Below, one piece after another: positions 9,159 to 18,856 of a stretch of DNA of 64,000 bases. Made by a program: the position numbers and the translations under genes. Source of the stretch: Sulfurisoma sp963709555 (GTDB lineage: Bacteria; Pseudomonadota; Gammaproteobacteria; Burkholderiales; Rhodocyclaceae); the NCBI GenBank assembly GCA_963709555.1, contig CAVPWR010000007.1, positions 166,644 through 230,643 on the forward strand. Reading direction: 5' to 3'. Within the stretch, counting starts at the first letter, position 1. Each line of letters begins with the position of its first letter. Under the pieces are notes generated by a model, which did no database searches, was not told the DNA's origin, and saw only the letters and a program-made list of their open reading frames with translations.

Positions 9159-11564
9159 ATGAAGCTTCCCCCTCAGTTCCCGCGAATTCCCTCCCTGCCG
9201 GCACCGCTGCGCTGGGTGCTCTACCCGTTGTTGGTGCTCCTGGGCCTGGTCCTCATTGCCGCATCCCTGGCGGGAATCATTTTCATCCTCGCCTACCCGC
9301 AACTGCCCTCGCTCGAGGTGCTGACCGACTACCGCCCCCGCATACCCCTGCGCATATACAGCGCCGACGGCCATCTGATCGGCGAGTTCGGCGAGGAGCG
9401 GCGCAACTTCGTGCGTATCCAGGATGTTCCTCCCGTCATGAAGCAGGCCATTCTGGCGGCAGAGGATGAGCGCTTCTATCAGCATCCCGGCATCGACACC
9501 ATCGGCATCCTGCGCGCAGCGTATTCCAATTTCGTCAGCGGCGGCAAGCGGCAGGGCGCCTCGACCATCACAATGCAGGTTGCGCGCAACTTCTTCCTTT
9601 CGTCCGAGAAAACGCTGACACGCAAACTCTACGAGGCCTTGCTCGCGTTCAAGATCGAGAACAACCTGACTAAGGACCAGATACTCGAGCTTTATATCAA
9701 CCAGATCTACCTCGGCCAGCGTGCTTACGGCTTTTCCGCCGCCTCACAGATCTATTTCGGCAAGCCACTGACCAGCCTCTCGGTCGCCGAGGCCGCCATG
9801 CTCGCCGGCCTGCCCAAGGCGCCATCGATCTTCAATCCGGTCGCCAACCCGAAGCGCGCGCGGCTGCGCCAGCTGTACGTACTGCGCCGCATGCACGATC
9901 TCGACTATCTGACCGAGGCCAACTGGAAGACGGCACAACAGGAGCCGCTGCAAGTCAAGCGCGACATCAACTACTTCGGCGTGCGCGCCGACTACGTCGC
10001 CGAAATGGCCCGCCAGATGGTCGTCGAGCGCTTCCCCGAAGAGGCCTACACCCACGGCCTGCGCGTCATTACTACCATCACCAGGGCCGATCAGCAGGCC
10101 GCGTATGCGGCGCTGCGCCGCGGGGTCATGGACTACGACCGCCGCCACGGCTATCGCGGTGCCGAGGCCTACGCCGACATGGATGGCATCCAGTCCGACC
10201 AGGACGAGGACATCGAAGACCAGCTGCAGGATTTTGAGGATGCCGACGACCTCAAGCCTGCCCTGGTGCTGAGCGCGAGTCCGAAGGAAGTCCGCGCCTA
10301 CCTGCGCGGCGGCGAGGTGCTGAAAATTTCCGGCGACGGCCTCAAGTTCGCCGCCCGCATGATCGACGACAAGGCACCGGCCAACAAGCGCCTGCGGCGT
10401 GGCGCCATCATCCGCGTAGCCAAGGACCCGGCGGACAAGGGGGGCGCCTGGCAGATTCTCCAGCTGCCCGAGGTCGAAGCCGCCTTCGTCGCCGCAAGCC
10501 CGGTCGACGGCGCCATCCGCGCCCTGGTCGGCGGTTTCGATTTCAACCGCAACAAGTTCAACCACGTGACACAGGCCTGGCGCCAGCCCGGCTCCAGCTT
10601 CAAGCCCTTCATCTATTCCGCCGCGCTTGAAAAGGGATACACGCCGGCCTCGGTGGTAGCCGACGAGCCCATCTCGATCTCGGCCGAGGAAACCGGTTCG
10701 CAGGCATGGGAACCCAAGAACTACGACGGCAAGTACGAAGGGCCGATGTCGCTGCGCACGGCGCTGGCCAAGTCCAAGAACATGGTCTCGATCCGCTTGC
10801 TGCGCGCCATCGGTACCCACTACGCCCAGGACTACGCGGCGCGCTTCGGCTTCGACGCCGACAAGCACCCGCCCTACCTGACCATGGCGCTCGGCGCCGG
10901 CTCGGTCACGCCGTGGCAGCAGCTGACCGGCTACGCCGTGTTCGCCAACGGCGGCTACAAGATCGAGCCCTACATCGTCAAGCAGATCCTCGACGACCGC
11001 GGCAACGTGCTCGCCGCGGCGCAACCGGCGGTGGCCGGTGACGAGAGCCTGCGCGTCATCGACGGCCGCAACGCCTGGGTGATGGACAGCATGATGCACG
11101 ACGTCGTCCGCCGCGGCACCGCGACCAAGGCGGCAGTGGCGCTCAAGCGTACCGATCTTGCAGGCAAGACCGGCACCACCAACGACTACGTCGACGCCTG
11201 GTTCTGCGGCTACCAGCCGACCGTCGTTGGCATCGCCTGGATCGGCTTCGACCAGCCCAGGCGCCTCGGCAACGGGGAGACCGGTGGCGCGGCCGCGCTG
11301 CCGATGTGGATTGCGTACATGGAAAAGGCGCTCGCCGGCGTACCCGAGTCCTACATGGACCAGCCTGAGGGCCTGGCCCAGGTCACGGCCCACGACCCCG
11401 TCGGCAAGGGTGCCGGCAAGGAGTTCGTCTACAAGGAAACGATCCCGGAACCACCGGAGAATGACTTCATACCGCCGGCACCTGCCCCGCCCTCACCATC
11501 GTCGCCGCCAGGTAGGGCGCCGGTGCAGGACGCAAAGCCCAAGGCCGTGGAGAAGAAGCCCTAG
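9159..11564 (+). CDS. mrcA: penicillin-binding protein 1A (transglycosylase/transpeptidase)
   Basis: Class A PBP that polymerises and cross-links peptidoglycan. The 801-residue product has a transmembrane anchor (about residues 20-45). The GT51 transglycosylase domain includes AAEDERFYQHPGID and GASTITMQVARNFFL. An OB-like insert follows, then the transpeptidase with the SxxK motif GSSFKP, SxN motif SKNM and KTG motif GKTGTTNDYVDAWF. A Pro-rich C-terminal tail ends the protein. It is divergent from pilM, the standard ponA-pilMNOPQ arrangement, and its last 4 bases overlap cyaY tail to tail. Confidence 0.97.
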   Translation: MKLPPQFPRIPSLPAPLRWVLYPLLVLLGLVLIAASLAGIIFILAYPQLPSLEVLTDYRPRIPLRIYSADGHLIGEFGEERRNFVRIQDVPPVMKQAILAAEDERFYQHPGIDTIGILRAAYSNFVSGGKRQGASTITMQVARNFFLSSEKTLTRKLYEALLAFKIENNLTKDQILELYINQIYLGQRAYGFSAASQIYFGKPLTSLSVAEAAMLAGLPKAPSIFNPVANPKRARLRQLYVLRRMHDLDYLTEANWKTAQQEPLQVKRDINYFGVRADYVAEMARQMVVERFPEEAYTHGLRVITTITRADQQAAYAALRRGVMDYDRRHGYRGAEAYADMDGIQSDQDEDIEDQLQDFEDADDLKPALVLSASPKEVRAYLRGGEVLKISGDGLKFAARMIDDKAPANKRLRRGAIIRVAKDPADKGGAWQILQLPEVEAAFVAASPVDGAIRALVGGFDFNRNKFNHVTQAWRQPGSSFKPFIYSAALEKGYTPASVVADEPISISAEETGSQAWEPKNYDGKYEGPMSLRTALAKSKNMVSIRLLRAIGTHYAQDYAARFGFDADKHPPYLTMALGAGSVTPWQQLTGYAVFANGGYKIEPYIVKQILDDRGNVLAAAQPAVAGDESLRVIDGRNAWVMDSMMHDVVRRGTATKAAVALKRTDLAGKTGTTNDYVDAWFCGYQPTVVGIAWIGFDQPRRLGNGETGGAAALPMWIAYMEKALAGVPESYMDQPEGLAQVTAHDPVGKGAGKEFVYKETIPEPPENDFIPPAPAPPSPSSPPGRAPVQDAKPKAVEKKP

Positions 11565-11878
11565 ACCAGCGTTACGCGCTCACCGCTCTGCTCGCCCATG
11601 CAGCGGGCGATCGCGGCCAGCAGTTCTTCTCCGTCGCGCGTGCCGATCCAGCGTTCCCCTTCGGCGCGAAAGTGGTAACCGCCGGATTTCGCCGCCACCC
11701 AGATTTCCCTAGCCGCCGTGTGGCGGTTGATGATGATCTTGCTGCCATTCTCGAACTCGAGTTCGAGCACGCCGCCGGGCTTGGTCTCGAAGTCGAAGTC
11801 TATGTCGCATGCTTCCAGCGCCGCCTCGATGCGTGCCAGCATCGCGTCAGCCAGGGCATTGAATTCGTGATCGATCAC
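11561..11878 (-). CDS. cyaY: iron donor protein CyaY (bacterial frataxin)
   Basis: Iron-binding regulator of Fe-S cluster assembly. The 105-residue product has the frataxin fold signatures: an acidic first helix (IEAALEACDIDFDFET), LELEFENGSKIIINRHTAAREIWVAAKSGGYHF and a C-terminal helix. The start is GTG. It is convergent with mrcA and divergent from lptM-lysA, a common proteobacterial layout. Confidence 0.95.
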   Translation of the reverse strand: MIDHEFNALADAMLARIEAALEACDIDFDFETKPGGVLELEFENGSKIIINRHTAAREIWVAAKSGGYHFRAEGERWIGTRDGEELLAAIARCMGEQSGERVTLV

Positions 11879-11937
11879 ACAGCCTCCATGTTAGGATTTC
11901 GGACTTTTCCGCCGTGCACCATTGCATCCGCATCGAC

Positions 11938-12105
11938 ATGCGCAACATTCTGATTCTTGGCAGCTTTCTTCTCGCCCTCGCCACCCTGGGCGCCTGCGGC
12001 AGCAAGGGCCCACTGTATCTGCCGCCACCACCAGCCGCAGCGCAGCCTGCGGCCGCGCCCACCGCGGCGGCCGATAATAACACCGCCCCCGGAGCCTCGC
12101 GATGA
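11938..12105 (+). CDS. lptM: LPS translocon maturation chaperone LptM (YifL-type lipoprotein)
   Basis: Small outer-membrane lipoprotein that helps mature the LptD/LptE translocon. The 55-residue product has a signal sequence ending in the lipobox LGAC, followed by the diagnostic CGSKGPLYLP and an Ala/Pro-rich tail. The in-frame upstream ATG at 11914 is less likely because MRNILILGS gives a normal lipoprotein signal. Its stop overlaps the lysA start (ATGA). Confidence 0.92.
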   Translation: MRNILILGSFLLALATLGACGSKGPLYLPPPPAAAQPAAAPTAAADNNTAPGASR

Positions 12106-13409
12106 GCCCATCCGAACTCATACATCGCGACGGCAACGGCGGACTGCGCATCGAGGACATCCCCCTCGCCGATATCGCCCGGCAGTTCGGCACCCCCTGC
12201 TACGTCTATTCACGCGCCGCGCTGACCGCCGCTGTCGACGGCTATCGCCAGGCGCTGGCGAGCCACGGCGTGGCGGATCGCGCCCTGGTCTGCTACGCGG
12301 TCAAGGCCAACTCCAACCTCGGCATCCTCAACGTCTTCGCCCGCCTGGGCTGCGGCTTCGACATCGTCTCCGGCGGCGAACTGGCCCGCGTACTGGCGGC
12401 CGGCGGCGACCCGGCCAAGGTGGTGTTTTCGGGCGTCGGCAAGTCGCGCGACGAAATGCGCGCCGCGCTCGAAGCCGGCATCCTCTGCTTCAACGTCGAG
12501 TCGGCATCCGAACTGGAAACGCTCGACGACGTCGCCGGCAAGCTGGGCAAGCGCGCGCCGATCTCGCTGCGGGTGAACCCCAACGTCGACCCCAAGACCC
12601 ATCCGTACATTTCGACCGGCCTCAAGAGCGCGAAGTTCGGCATTCCCTTCGAGGAGGCGCTGGCACTCTATCGCCGCGCCCGCCAACTGCCGCACCTTGC
12701 CATCCACGGCATCGACTGCCACATCGGTTCGCAGCTGCTCGATCCCGCGCCCGCCGCCGAGGCCGCGGCGAAGATCCTCGGCCTGGTCGATGCGCTGGCC
12801 GCCGAGGGCATCCATCTGTCGCACATCGATGTCGGCGGCGGCATGGGCATCCGCTACCGCGACGAGGCGGCGCCGAGCGCGAGCGAATACCTCGCGCCAC
12901 TGCTCGGCGTTCTGGCCGGGCGCAAGGAGAGATTGCTGTTCGAGCCGGGCCGCTCGCTGGTCGGCAACGCCGGCCTGCTGCTGACCCGCGTCGAGGTGCT
13001 CAAGCACGGTGAAGAGAAGAACTTCGCCGTGGTCGATGCCGCGATGAACGACCTGGCGCGACCGGCGTTCTACGACGCCTGGCACGACATCGTGCCGGTG
13101 AAAAAAGTCGGCGCTGGCGGGACGGCGGCAGCCGGATCCGCCGCCAACATGGGCACGGTGAAGCGCTACGAAATCGTCGGCCCGATCTGCGAGTCCGGCG
13201 ACTTCCTCGGTCACGATCGCGACCTTCAGCTTGCCGAAGGCGACCTGCTCGCCATTCTTTCCGCCGGCGCCTACGGCATGGCGATGAGTTCCAACTACAA
13301 CACCCGGCCGCGCGCCGCCGAGGTACTGGTCGACGGCGCCACGCCGCACCTCGTCCGTCGCCGCGAGGAAGTCGCGCAACTTTTCGCGCTCGAATCGGTC
13401 CTCCCCTGA
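12102..13409 (+). CDS. lysA: diaminopimelate decarboxylase
   Basis: Last step of lysine synthesis: decarboxylates meso-DAP using PLP. The 435-residue product has the PLP lysine in VCYAVKANSNLGIL, the glycine-rich phosphate loop IDVGGGMGIRY, EPGRSLVGNAG, and the active-site CESGDFLG. A segment rich in Gly/Ala (KKVGAGGTAAAGSAANMG) sits between PV and VKRYEIVGPI, where relatives are usually shorter. It coincides with a copy of the dispersed repeat at 13102-13129. Confidence 0.96.
   Translation: MSPSELIHRDGNGGLRIEDIPLADIARQFGTPCYVYSRAALTAAVDGYRQALASHGVADRALVCYAVKANSNLGILNVFARLGCGFDIVSGGELARVLAAGGDPAKVVFSGVGKSRDEMRAALEAGILCFNVESASELETLDDVAGKLGKRAPISLRVNPNVDPKTHPYISTGLKSAKFGIPFEEALALYRRARQLPHLAIHGIDCHIGSQLLDPAPAAEAAAKILGLVDALAAEGIHLSHIDVGGGMGIRYRDEAAPSASEYLAPLLGVLAGRKERLLFEPGRSLVGNAGLLLTRVEVLKHGEEKNFAVVDAAMNDLARPAFYDAWHDIVPVKKVGAGGTAAAGSAANMGTVKRYEIVGPICESGDFLGHDRDLQLAEGDLLAILSAGAYGMAMSSNYNTRPRAAEVLVDGATPHLVRRREEVAQLFALESVLP
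13102..13129 (+). repeat. short dispersed repeat, copy in lysA
   Basis: 28 bases identical to 26094-26121, starting AAAAAGTCGGCGCTGGCGGG. It lies in frame inside lysA and adds a Gly/Ala-rich loop. Confidence 0.7.
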
Positions 13410-13411
13410 CC

Positions 13412-14569
13412 ATGACCCGCCTGCTGTTGCTCTGCACCGTCCTGCTGCTTGCCGCCTGCGACAAGAAACAGGAAGACAAGAAGTCCGGCCCGCCGCCGGT
13501 GCTGATCACCGTGACCCAGGTGAAGAGCGCCGCCTTCGAGGTGACCGAGGACACGCTGGGCACGCTCGAGGCGGTCAATGATCCGAAGATCGGCGCCGAA
13601 GTCGCCGGCAAGGTGGTCAAGGTGCTGGCCTTCGCCGGCAAGGTGGTGAAGCGTGGCGAGACACTGGCCGTCATCGACGCCACCGACCTCGCGCTGGCCA
13701 ACCAGTCCGAGCAGGCCGAAGTCAAGCGGCTCGAGGCCCTGCTGGCGCAGCAGGACAAGCTGGTCGAGCGGCAGCAGAGCCTGGTGGCCAAGGGTTTCTT
13801 TTCGCAGAACGCGGCGGATGATGCCGGGGCGCAGCGTGTCGCCATCGCCGAGCAATTGGCGTCCGCACGGGCCCGCGCCGGCATCGGCAAGCGCTCGGTG
13901 GGCAAGAGCTCGATCGTCGCCCCCTTCGACGGCCTCATCGAAAGCCAGATGATCGCGGCGGGAGACTACGTCAAGGTCGGCGACCCGATGTTCCACTTGG
14001 TGTCGAACCAGCGCCTGCGCGCCCACCTGCCCTTCCCGGAGAGCACGGCGCCGCGCCTGTCGCGCGGCCAGGCCGTGCGCCTGACTTCGCCGCTGGCGCC
14101 GGGCAAGGTGTTCGAGGCCCGGATCGCCGACATCCGCCCCAGCGTCGCCGAATCGAGTCGAGCCCTCGATGTCATCGTCGAACTCGACGGCGACGGCACG
14201 CTCAGGTCCGGCGGCACCGTCAACGCCTCGGTGCAGATCGCGGCCAAGGAGGCTGCACTGGTCGTGCCCGAGCAGAGCGTGGTGCTGCGCCCCGCCGGCA
14301 AGGTCGTCTATGCCGTCGTCGACGCGGATGGCAAGAAGAAGGTGCAGCAGCGCATCGTCCAGGCCGGTGCCAAGAAGGGCGGCGTGATCGAAATCCTCGC
14401 CGGCCTCAAGGAAGGCGAAACCGTCGCGCTCGACGGCGCCGGCTTCCTTGCCAACGGGGCGACGGTGGCCGTCAAGGAGCCGAAGAAGGAAGCGGAAAAA
14501 GTCGGCGCCAGCGCCACGGCGAAAGGCACGGCGGCCCCCAAACCCGAGGCGAAGCCGCAAGCGCAATGA
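13412..14569 (+). CDS. RND efflux periplasmic adaptor (membrane fusion protein)
   Basis: Periplasmic adaptor of a tripartite RND efflux pump. The 385-residue product has a lipoprotein signal (lipobox LAAC). A biotinyl-lipoyl domain (GAEVAGKVVKVLAFAGKVVKRGE) is split by an alpha-hairpin (about residues 100-155), followed by beta-barrel and membrane-proximal domains. A low-complexity Lys/Ala tail ends the protein and contains a degenerate copy of the dispersed repeat (14496-14521). It overlaps the pump gene by 4 bases. No outer-membrane channel gene is adjacent, so the substrate is unknown. Confidence 0.93.
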   Translation: MTRLLLLCTVLLLAACDKKQEDKKSGPPPVLITVTQVKSAAFEVTEDTLGTLEAVNDPKIGAEVAGKVVKVLAFAGKVVKRGETLAVIDATDLALANQSEQAEVKRLEALLAQQDKLVERQQSLVAKGFFSQNAADDAGAQRVAIAEQLASARARAGIGKRSVGKSSIVAPFDGLIESQMIAAGDYVKVGDPMFHLVSNQRLRAHLPFPESTAPRLSRGQAVRLTSPLAPGKVFEARIADIRPSVAESSRALDVIVELDGDGTLRSGGTVNASVQIAAKEAALVVPEQSVVLRPAGKVVYAVVDADGKKKVQQRIVQAGAKKGGVIEILAGLKEGETVALDGAGFLANGATVAVKEPKKEAEKVGASATAKGTAAPKPEAKPQAQ

Positions 14570-17500
14570 CCCTGCCCGAGCTGTCCATCAAGCGCCACGT
14601 CCTGGCGTGGATGCTCTCCGCCGTGCTGGTGCTGTTCGGCATCATCTCCTTCACGCGCATCGGCATGGACCGGCTGCCCTACATCGAGTTTCCGGTCATT
14701 TCCATCACCACCACGCTGAAGGGCGCCAACCCGGACATCGTCGATTCCAGCGTCACCAACGTCATCGAGAGCTCGGTCAACAGCGTGCCGGGCATCGAGC
14801 ACATCCAGTCCACCTCCTCGCCCGGCGTCTCGGTGATCAACATCACCTTCGGCCTGGAAAAGAACGTGGACGTCGCCTTCAGCGAGGTGCAGTCCAAGGT
14901 CAATCAGGCGCAGCGCCGGCTGCCCAGGGACACCGATCCGCCCATCGTCGCCAAGGTGGAAACCAATGCCTCGCCGATCTTCTGGATGGCCTTGCAGGGC
15001 GACCGCACGCAGCAGCAGCTGAACCAGTACGCCCTCAACGTGGTGAAGAAGAAGCTGGAGACCATCGACGGCGTCGGCGAGGTCCGCCTCGGCGGCCGCC
15101 GCGACCGCACCATCCGCGTCAACCTGCTGCCCGACCGGATGGCGGCGCTGGCCGTCTCGCCCCAGGACATCAGCACCGCCTTCGCCGTCGAGCACGTGGC
15201 GCTGGCCGGCGGCTTCGTCGTCGGCCAGGCCACCGAGAGCCTGGTCAAGCTCGACCTCGAATTCCACACCCTCGACGGCCTGGCCGAACTGGTCGTCGGC
15301 CAGAAGAACGGCGCCACCATCCGGCTCAAGGATGTCGCCGAACTGGAGGACGGCCTCACCGACAACCGCCAGCTCGCCCGCTTCAACGGCGAAATGACCG
15401 TCGGCCTCGGCGTGGTCAAGGTGGCCAACGCCAACACCGTCGCCATCGTCGACCGCATCAAGGAAAAGCTGGCGAAGGAAATCGAGCCGCAGCTGCCGCC
15501 GGGCATGAGGATCACCACCGTCTCCAACGACGCCGTGTTCATCCTCGAGATCGTCAATTCGCTCAAGGAGCACCTGATCGAGGGCACGCTGCTCGCCGCG
15601 CTGGTGGTGTGGTTCTTCCTGCGCTCGATACGCTCGACGCTGATCGTGGCGCTGGCCATCCCCGTCTCGCTGACGGGCGCCATCGCCGTCATCTACTTCT
15701 TCGGCTACACCCTCAACTCGCTGACCATGCTGGCCCTGCTGCTGCTGATCGGCGTGGTGGTGGATGACGCCATCGTCGTGCTCGAGAACATCTTCAGGCA
15801 CAGGGAGGAGATCGATGACGACCCGGTGTCGGCCGCCGTCAACGGCAGCAACGAGGTCGTCTTCGCGGTCATCGCCGCCACGCTCTCGCTGGTCTCCATC
15901 TTCGCTCCGGTGATCTTCCTCTCCGGCATCATCGGCCAGTTCTTCCGCTCCTTTGCCGTGGTCGTCACCTTCGGCGTGCTGGTCTCGCTGTTCGTATCGC
16001 TGACGCTCACCCCCATGCTCTGCTCCCGCTACCTGAGGGTCGAAAAGCAGCATGGCCGCATCTACCACCTGCTCGACGGCATCCTCGGCGGCATGGACCG
16101 GCTCTACGTCCGGCTGCTCGACCGCGCGCTGACCCACCGCTGGCTGGTCGCCGGCCTCACCCTGCTGATCGTCGTCGCCAGCAGCTTCTTCTTCATGAAC
16201 GTCGGCAAGACCTTCGCTCCCGAAGAGGACGAGGGGCGCTTCCGCATCTCGCTGCGCACGCCGCTGGGCTCCTCCATCGACTACACCGACAGCCGCCTGC
16301 GCGAAGTCGAGGCGGTCCTCGCCCGCTATCCGGAGGTGCGCACCGAATTCGCCCTCATCGGCCTGGGTACCGCCGGCCAGGTTAACCAGGGCACGGTGGT
16401 CGTGCGCATGGCCCCGCGCGAGGAGCGCACGCCGCAGCCAGCAGGAAATCGTCACCGCGCTGCGCAAGGAACTGGCGGCCATTCCCGGCGCCCGCGCCTT
16501 CGCCGCGCCCTTCGCCCTCATCGGCGGCCAGCGCGGCGAACCGCTGCAGTTCGTGCTCACCGGCGACAACATCGACGAGATCGGCCGCCTGTCGAAGGAG
16601 TTGCAGCAGAAGTTCGCCGCCCTGCCCGCCATCGGCCGCGTCGACAGCGACGTCCAGCTCGACCTGCCCCAGCTCGTATTCACACCCGACCGGCTGCGCA
16701 TCGCCAACGCCAATCTGTCCACCGCCGACGTGGCGCTGGCCGTGAACATGCTGACCGGCGGCGTGGATATCGCCAAGTTCAACGACGAGCCCGGCGACGG
16801 CCAGCGCTACGATATCCGCGTGAAAGCCAAGGACGGCGAATTCACCCAGCCGGCGGACCTCGCGAAGATATTCATCCGCAGCAAGGACGGCAAGCTGGTG
16901 CGCCTCGATTCCGTCGCCCGCTTCGAGGAAAAACTCGGGCCGGCGGTGATCGGCCGCTTCGACCTGCAGTACGCGGCCACCTTCTACGCCACGCCCACCA
17001 TCCCGCTCGGCGACGCCGTCGACCTCGTGAAGAAGACCGCCGCCGAAATCCTGCCCGCCGGCTATCAGGTCAAGCTCATCGGCCAGGCCGAGGAATTCCA
17101 GAAGACCATGAAGTACATGGTGTTCACCTTCGTACTGGCGCTGGTGCTGCTCTACATGGTGCTGGCCAGCCAGTTCAACAGCTTCCTGCAACCGGCCATC
17201 GTCATGCTGGCGCAGCCGCTGGCCATCGTCGGCGGCGTCGCCGCCCTGTGGCTGTTCAATCAGTCGCTGAACATCTACTCGATGATCGGCCTGGTGCTGC
17301 TGGTCGGCCTCGTTGCCAAGAATTCCATCCTGCTGGTCGACCTCACCAACCAGCGGAGGGAACAGGGCATGGCGGTCGACGCCGCGCTGCGCAACGCCTG
17401 CCCGATCCGGATGCGGCCGGTGCTGATGACCTCGGCCACGGTCATCCTCGCGCTGTTCCCCGCCGCGCTGGGGCTGGGCGCCGGCGCCGAAACCAACCAG

Positions 17501-17614
17501 CCGCTGTCCATCGCGGTGATCGGCGGCATGATCTCCTCGACCCTGCTGACGCTGGTGGTCGTACCCTCGGTCTATTCGCTGATCGAGGGCCGGCGCGAGC
17601 GCCGCGCCGGGTGA
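14566..17614 (+). CDS. RND efflux pump, HAE1-type inner-membrane transporter (apparent frameshift)
   Basis: Proton-driven export pump paired with the adaptor upstream. It has twelve membrane segments in the AcrB/MexB pattern, the N-terminal LSIKRHVLAWMLS, two large periplasmic loops, and the TM4 motif GVVVDDAIVVLENI with its paired Asp residues. The frame breaks at about 16431-16434, where ...EERT runs into RSQQEIVTALRKEL in the next frame. The total of 3049 nt exceeds a multiple of three by one, so one extra C in the GCAC-GCCGC region explains it. Corrected length is 1015 residues, normal for the family. Confidence 0.92.
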
Positions 17615-17615
17615 C

Positions 17616-18306
17616 TCAGAACTTGACGTTGGCGCCGAGCATCCAGGCGTCGACCGTCATGCGCAGCGGGTCATTCACATCCTGGCCCGAGCCGCCGAAC
17701 TGGTTGTAGTTCTGGTACTCGAGGCGAATGCCGATATTCGGGTTGGGCTTGAATTCGGCGCCAAGGCCGGTCATCAGACCGGTGCGATGATCGGAACCGG
17801 AAGGCACTCCGCCAACGAGGGTCACGTTGATCGGCGTGAAAGTCACCTTGGTGCGATTCGAGGTCGCGCCGAGCAGGCCGAAGACATCGAACTGCTTGTT
17901 GATCGGCAGCGTACCCTTGAGCATTGCCGCCGACCAGGAGACCTGATCGCCGGTCACTTCGAAGAGGGGAAGGCTCGGCGCATTCCATGTGTAATGGGCC
18001 TTGATGCTGTCCCAGATCAGTGTACGCACCCTCGATGGCCCAGTTCTCGTTGAAGTTGTAGCCAAGGAAAATCCGCCAGGCCGTGTCACGGGTGTCCGCA
18101 TTCATGGTCACCAGACCGGTGAACGGCGCACCGGCACGCCATTGATACGTGTAGCCGTTGTAGTAATCCCAGTCATCGAGATCCGCCCGCGATTGTCCGC
18201 CGCTGACGCCGACATACCAGGGACCGACCGGCTTGCTCGAAACCGCCTGAGCATAGGTGAGAGAACTGGCGGCAGCCAGAACCAGAATCGTGATCGCCTT
18301 TTTCAT
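17616..18306 (-). CDS. outer-membrane beta-barrel protein (OmpA/OmpW-like size, apparent frameshift)
   Basis: Predicted small outer-membrane barrel with a signal peptide (MKKAITILVLAAASSLTYA). It begins WYVGVSGGQSRADLDDW and has alternating amphipathic strands (IFLGYNFNENWAIEGAYTDLG) and a C-terminal Phe (MLGANVKF) expected for BAM recognition. The frame breaks at about 18015: AYTDLG continues as DSIKAHYTW in the next frame. The 691 nt are one over a multiple of three, so a single extra base is likely and about 229 residues result. No ligand can be assigned. Confidence 0.82.
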
Positions 18307-18320
18307 GGAGATATTCTCCT
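18307..18320 (-). promoter_or_regulatory. Shine-Dalgarno inside a hairpin before the outer-membrane protein
   Basis: The minus-strand leader reads AGGAGA-ATA-TCTCC-ATG. The ribosome-binding site lies in one arm of a perfect 5-bp stem with a 3-base loop directly against the start codon, so it may weakly limit initiation. Confidence 0.4.
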
Positions 18321-18425
18321 TTATAAATATGAAGGTACGAGATCACGTTAATGTTATTTCTATCTGAGTCAATCCAAATCGGATAATCCCCGGGGGCAAC
18401 GTCCCGGCAGGTGTTGTTTTCCTGC

Positions 18426-18848
18426 TCAACGCAGGGGGCGCACCTCGGCCTGTACCTCGACGCTCTCGCGCCGGCCGCCGGTCGTCTCGAACTCGAGCCG
18501 CAGCGGTATCCGCGTGCCTTCGATCAATTGCTGCTTGAGGTCGTAAAGCATCAGGTGATAGCCCATCGGCGTCAGTCCCACCGGCTTGCCGGCGGGCAGC
18601 GCCAGCCGTGGCACGGCGCGCATTTTCATCATGTCGCCGTCCATGCGCATCTCGTGCAGCTCGACGCTGCCGGCGACGGGGCTGCTGGCGCCGACCAGCG
18701 TCGCGCCCTGCACGCTCTTCAATTCCATGTAGGCGCCGCTGACCTTGAGCAGGCGCACCGTGGCTCGGGTCCACGGCGCCTTGACCTCGATGTCGGCCGC
18801 CTGCGCCGCGGCGGCGAATCCCAGGGCAAGCAGCAGGAGCAGGCGCAT
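18426..18848 (-). CDS. periplasmic copper chaperone of the PCuAC (DUF461) family
   Basis: Periplasmic Cu(I) chaperone of the kind that delivers copper to cytochrome oxidase. The 140-residue product has a signal peptide (LLLLLALGFAAAAQA), then the PCuAC copper site. The first ligands are in VELHEMRMDGDMMKMR and the second pair in MGYHLMLYD, matching the H(M)x10Mx21HxM pattern. It lies just downstream of the AEC transporter gene (8-base gap) on the same strand. The oxidase operon at 43-50 kb is a plausible client. Confidence 0.9.
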   Translation of the reverse strand: MRLLLLLALGFAAAAQAADIEVKAPWTRATVRLLKVSGAYMELKSVQGATLVGASSPVAGSVELHEMRMDGDMMKMRAVPRLALPAGKPVGLTPMGYHLMLYDLKQQLIEGTRIPLRLEFETTGGRRESVEVQAEVRPLR

Positions 18849-18856
18849 GCGGTGTC

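Noticed and set aside
14308..16782. 824-codon minus-strand open frame opposite the RND pump
   Set aside because: Same cause: third-position GC keeps the antisense frame open. The product is Asp/His/Gly-rich without recognisable motifs.
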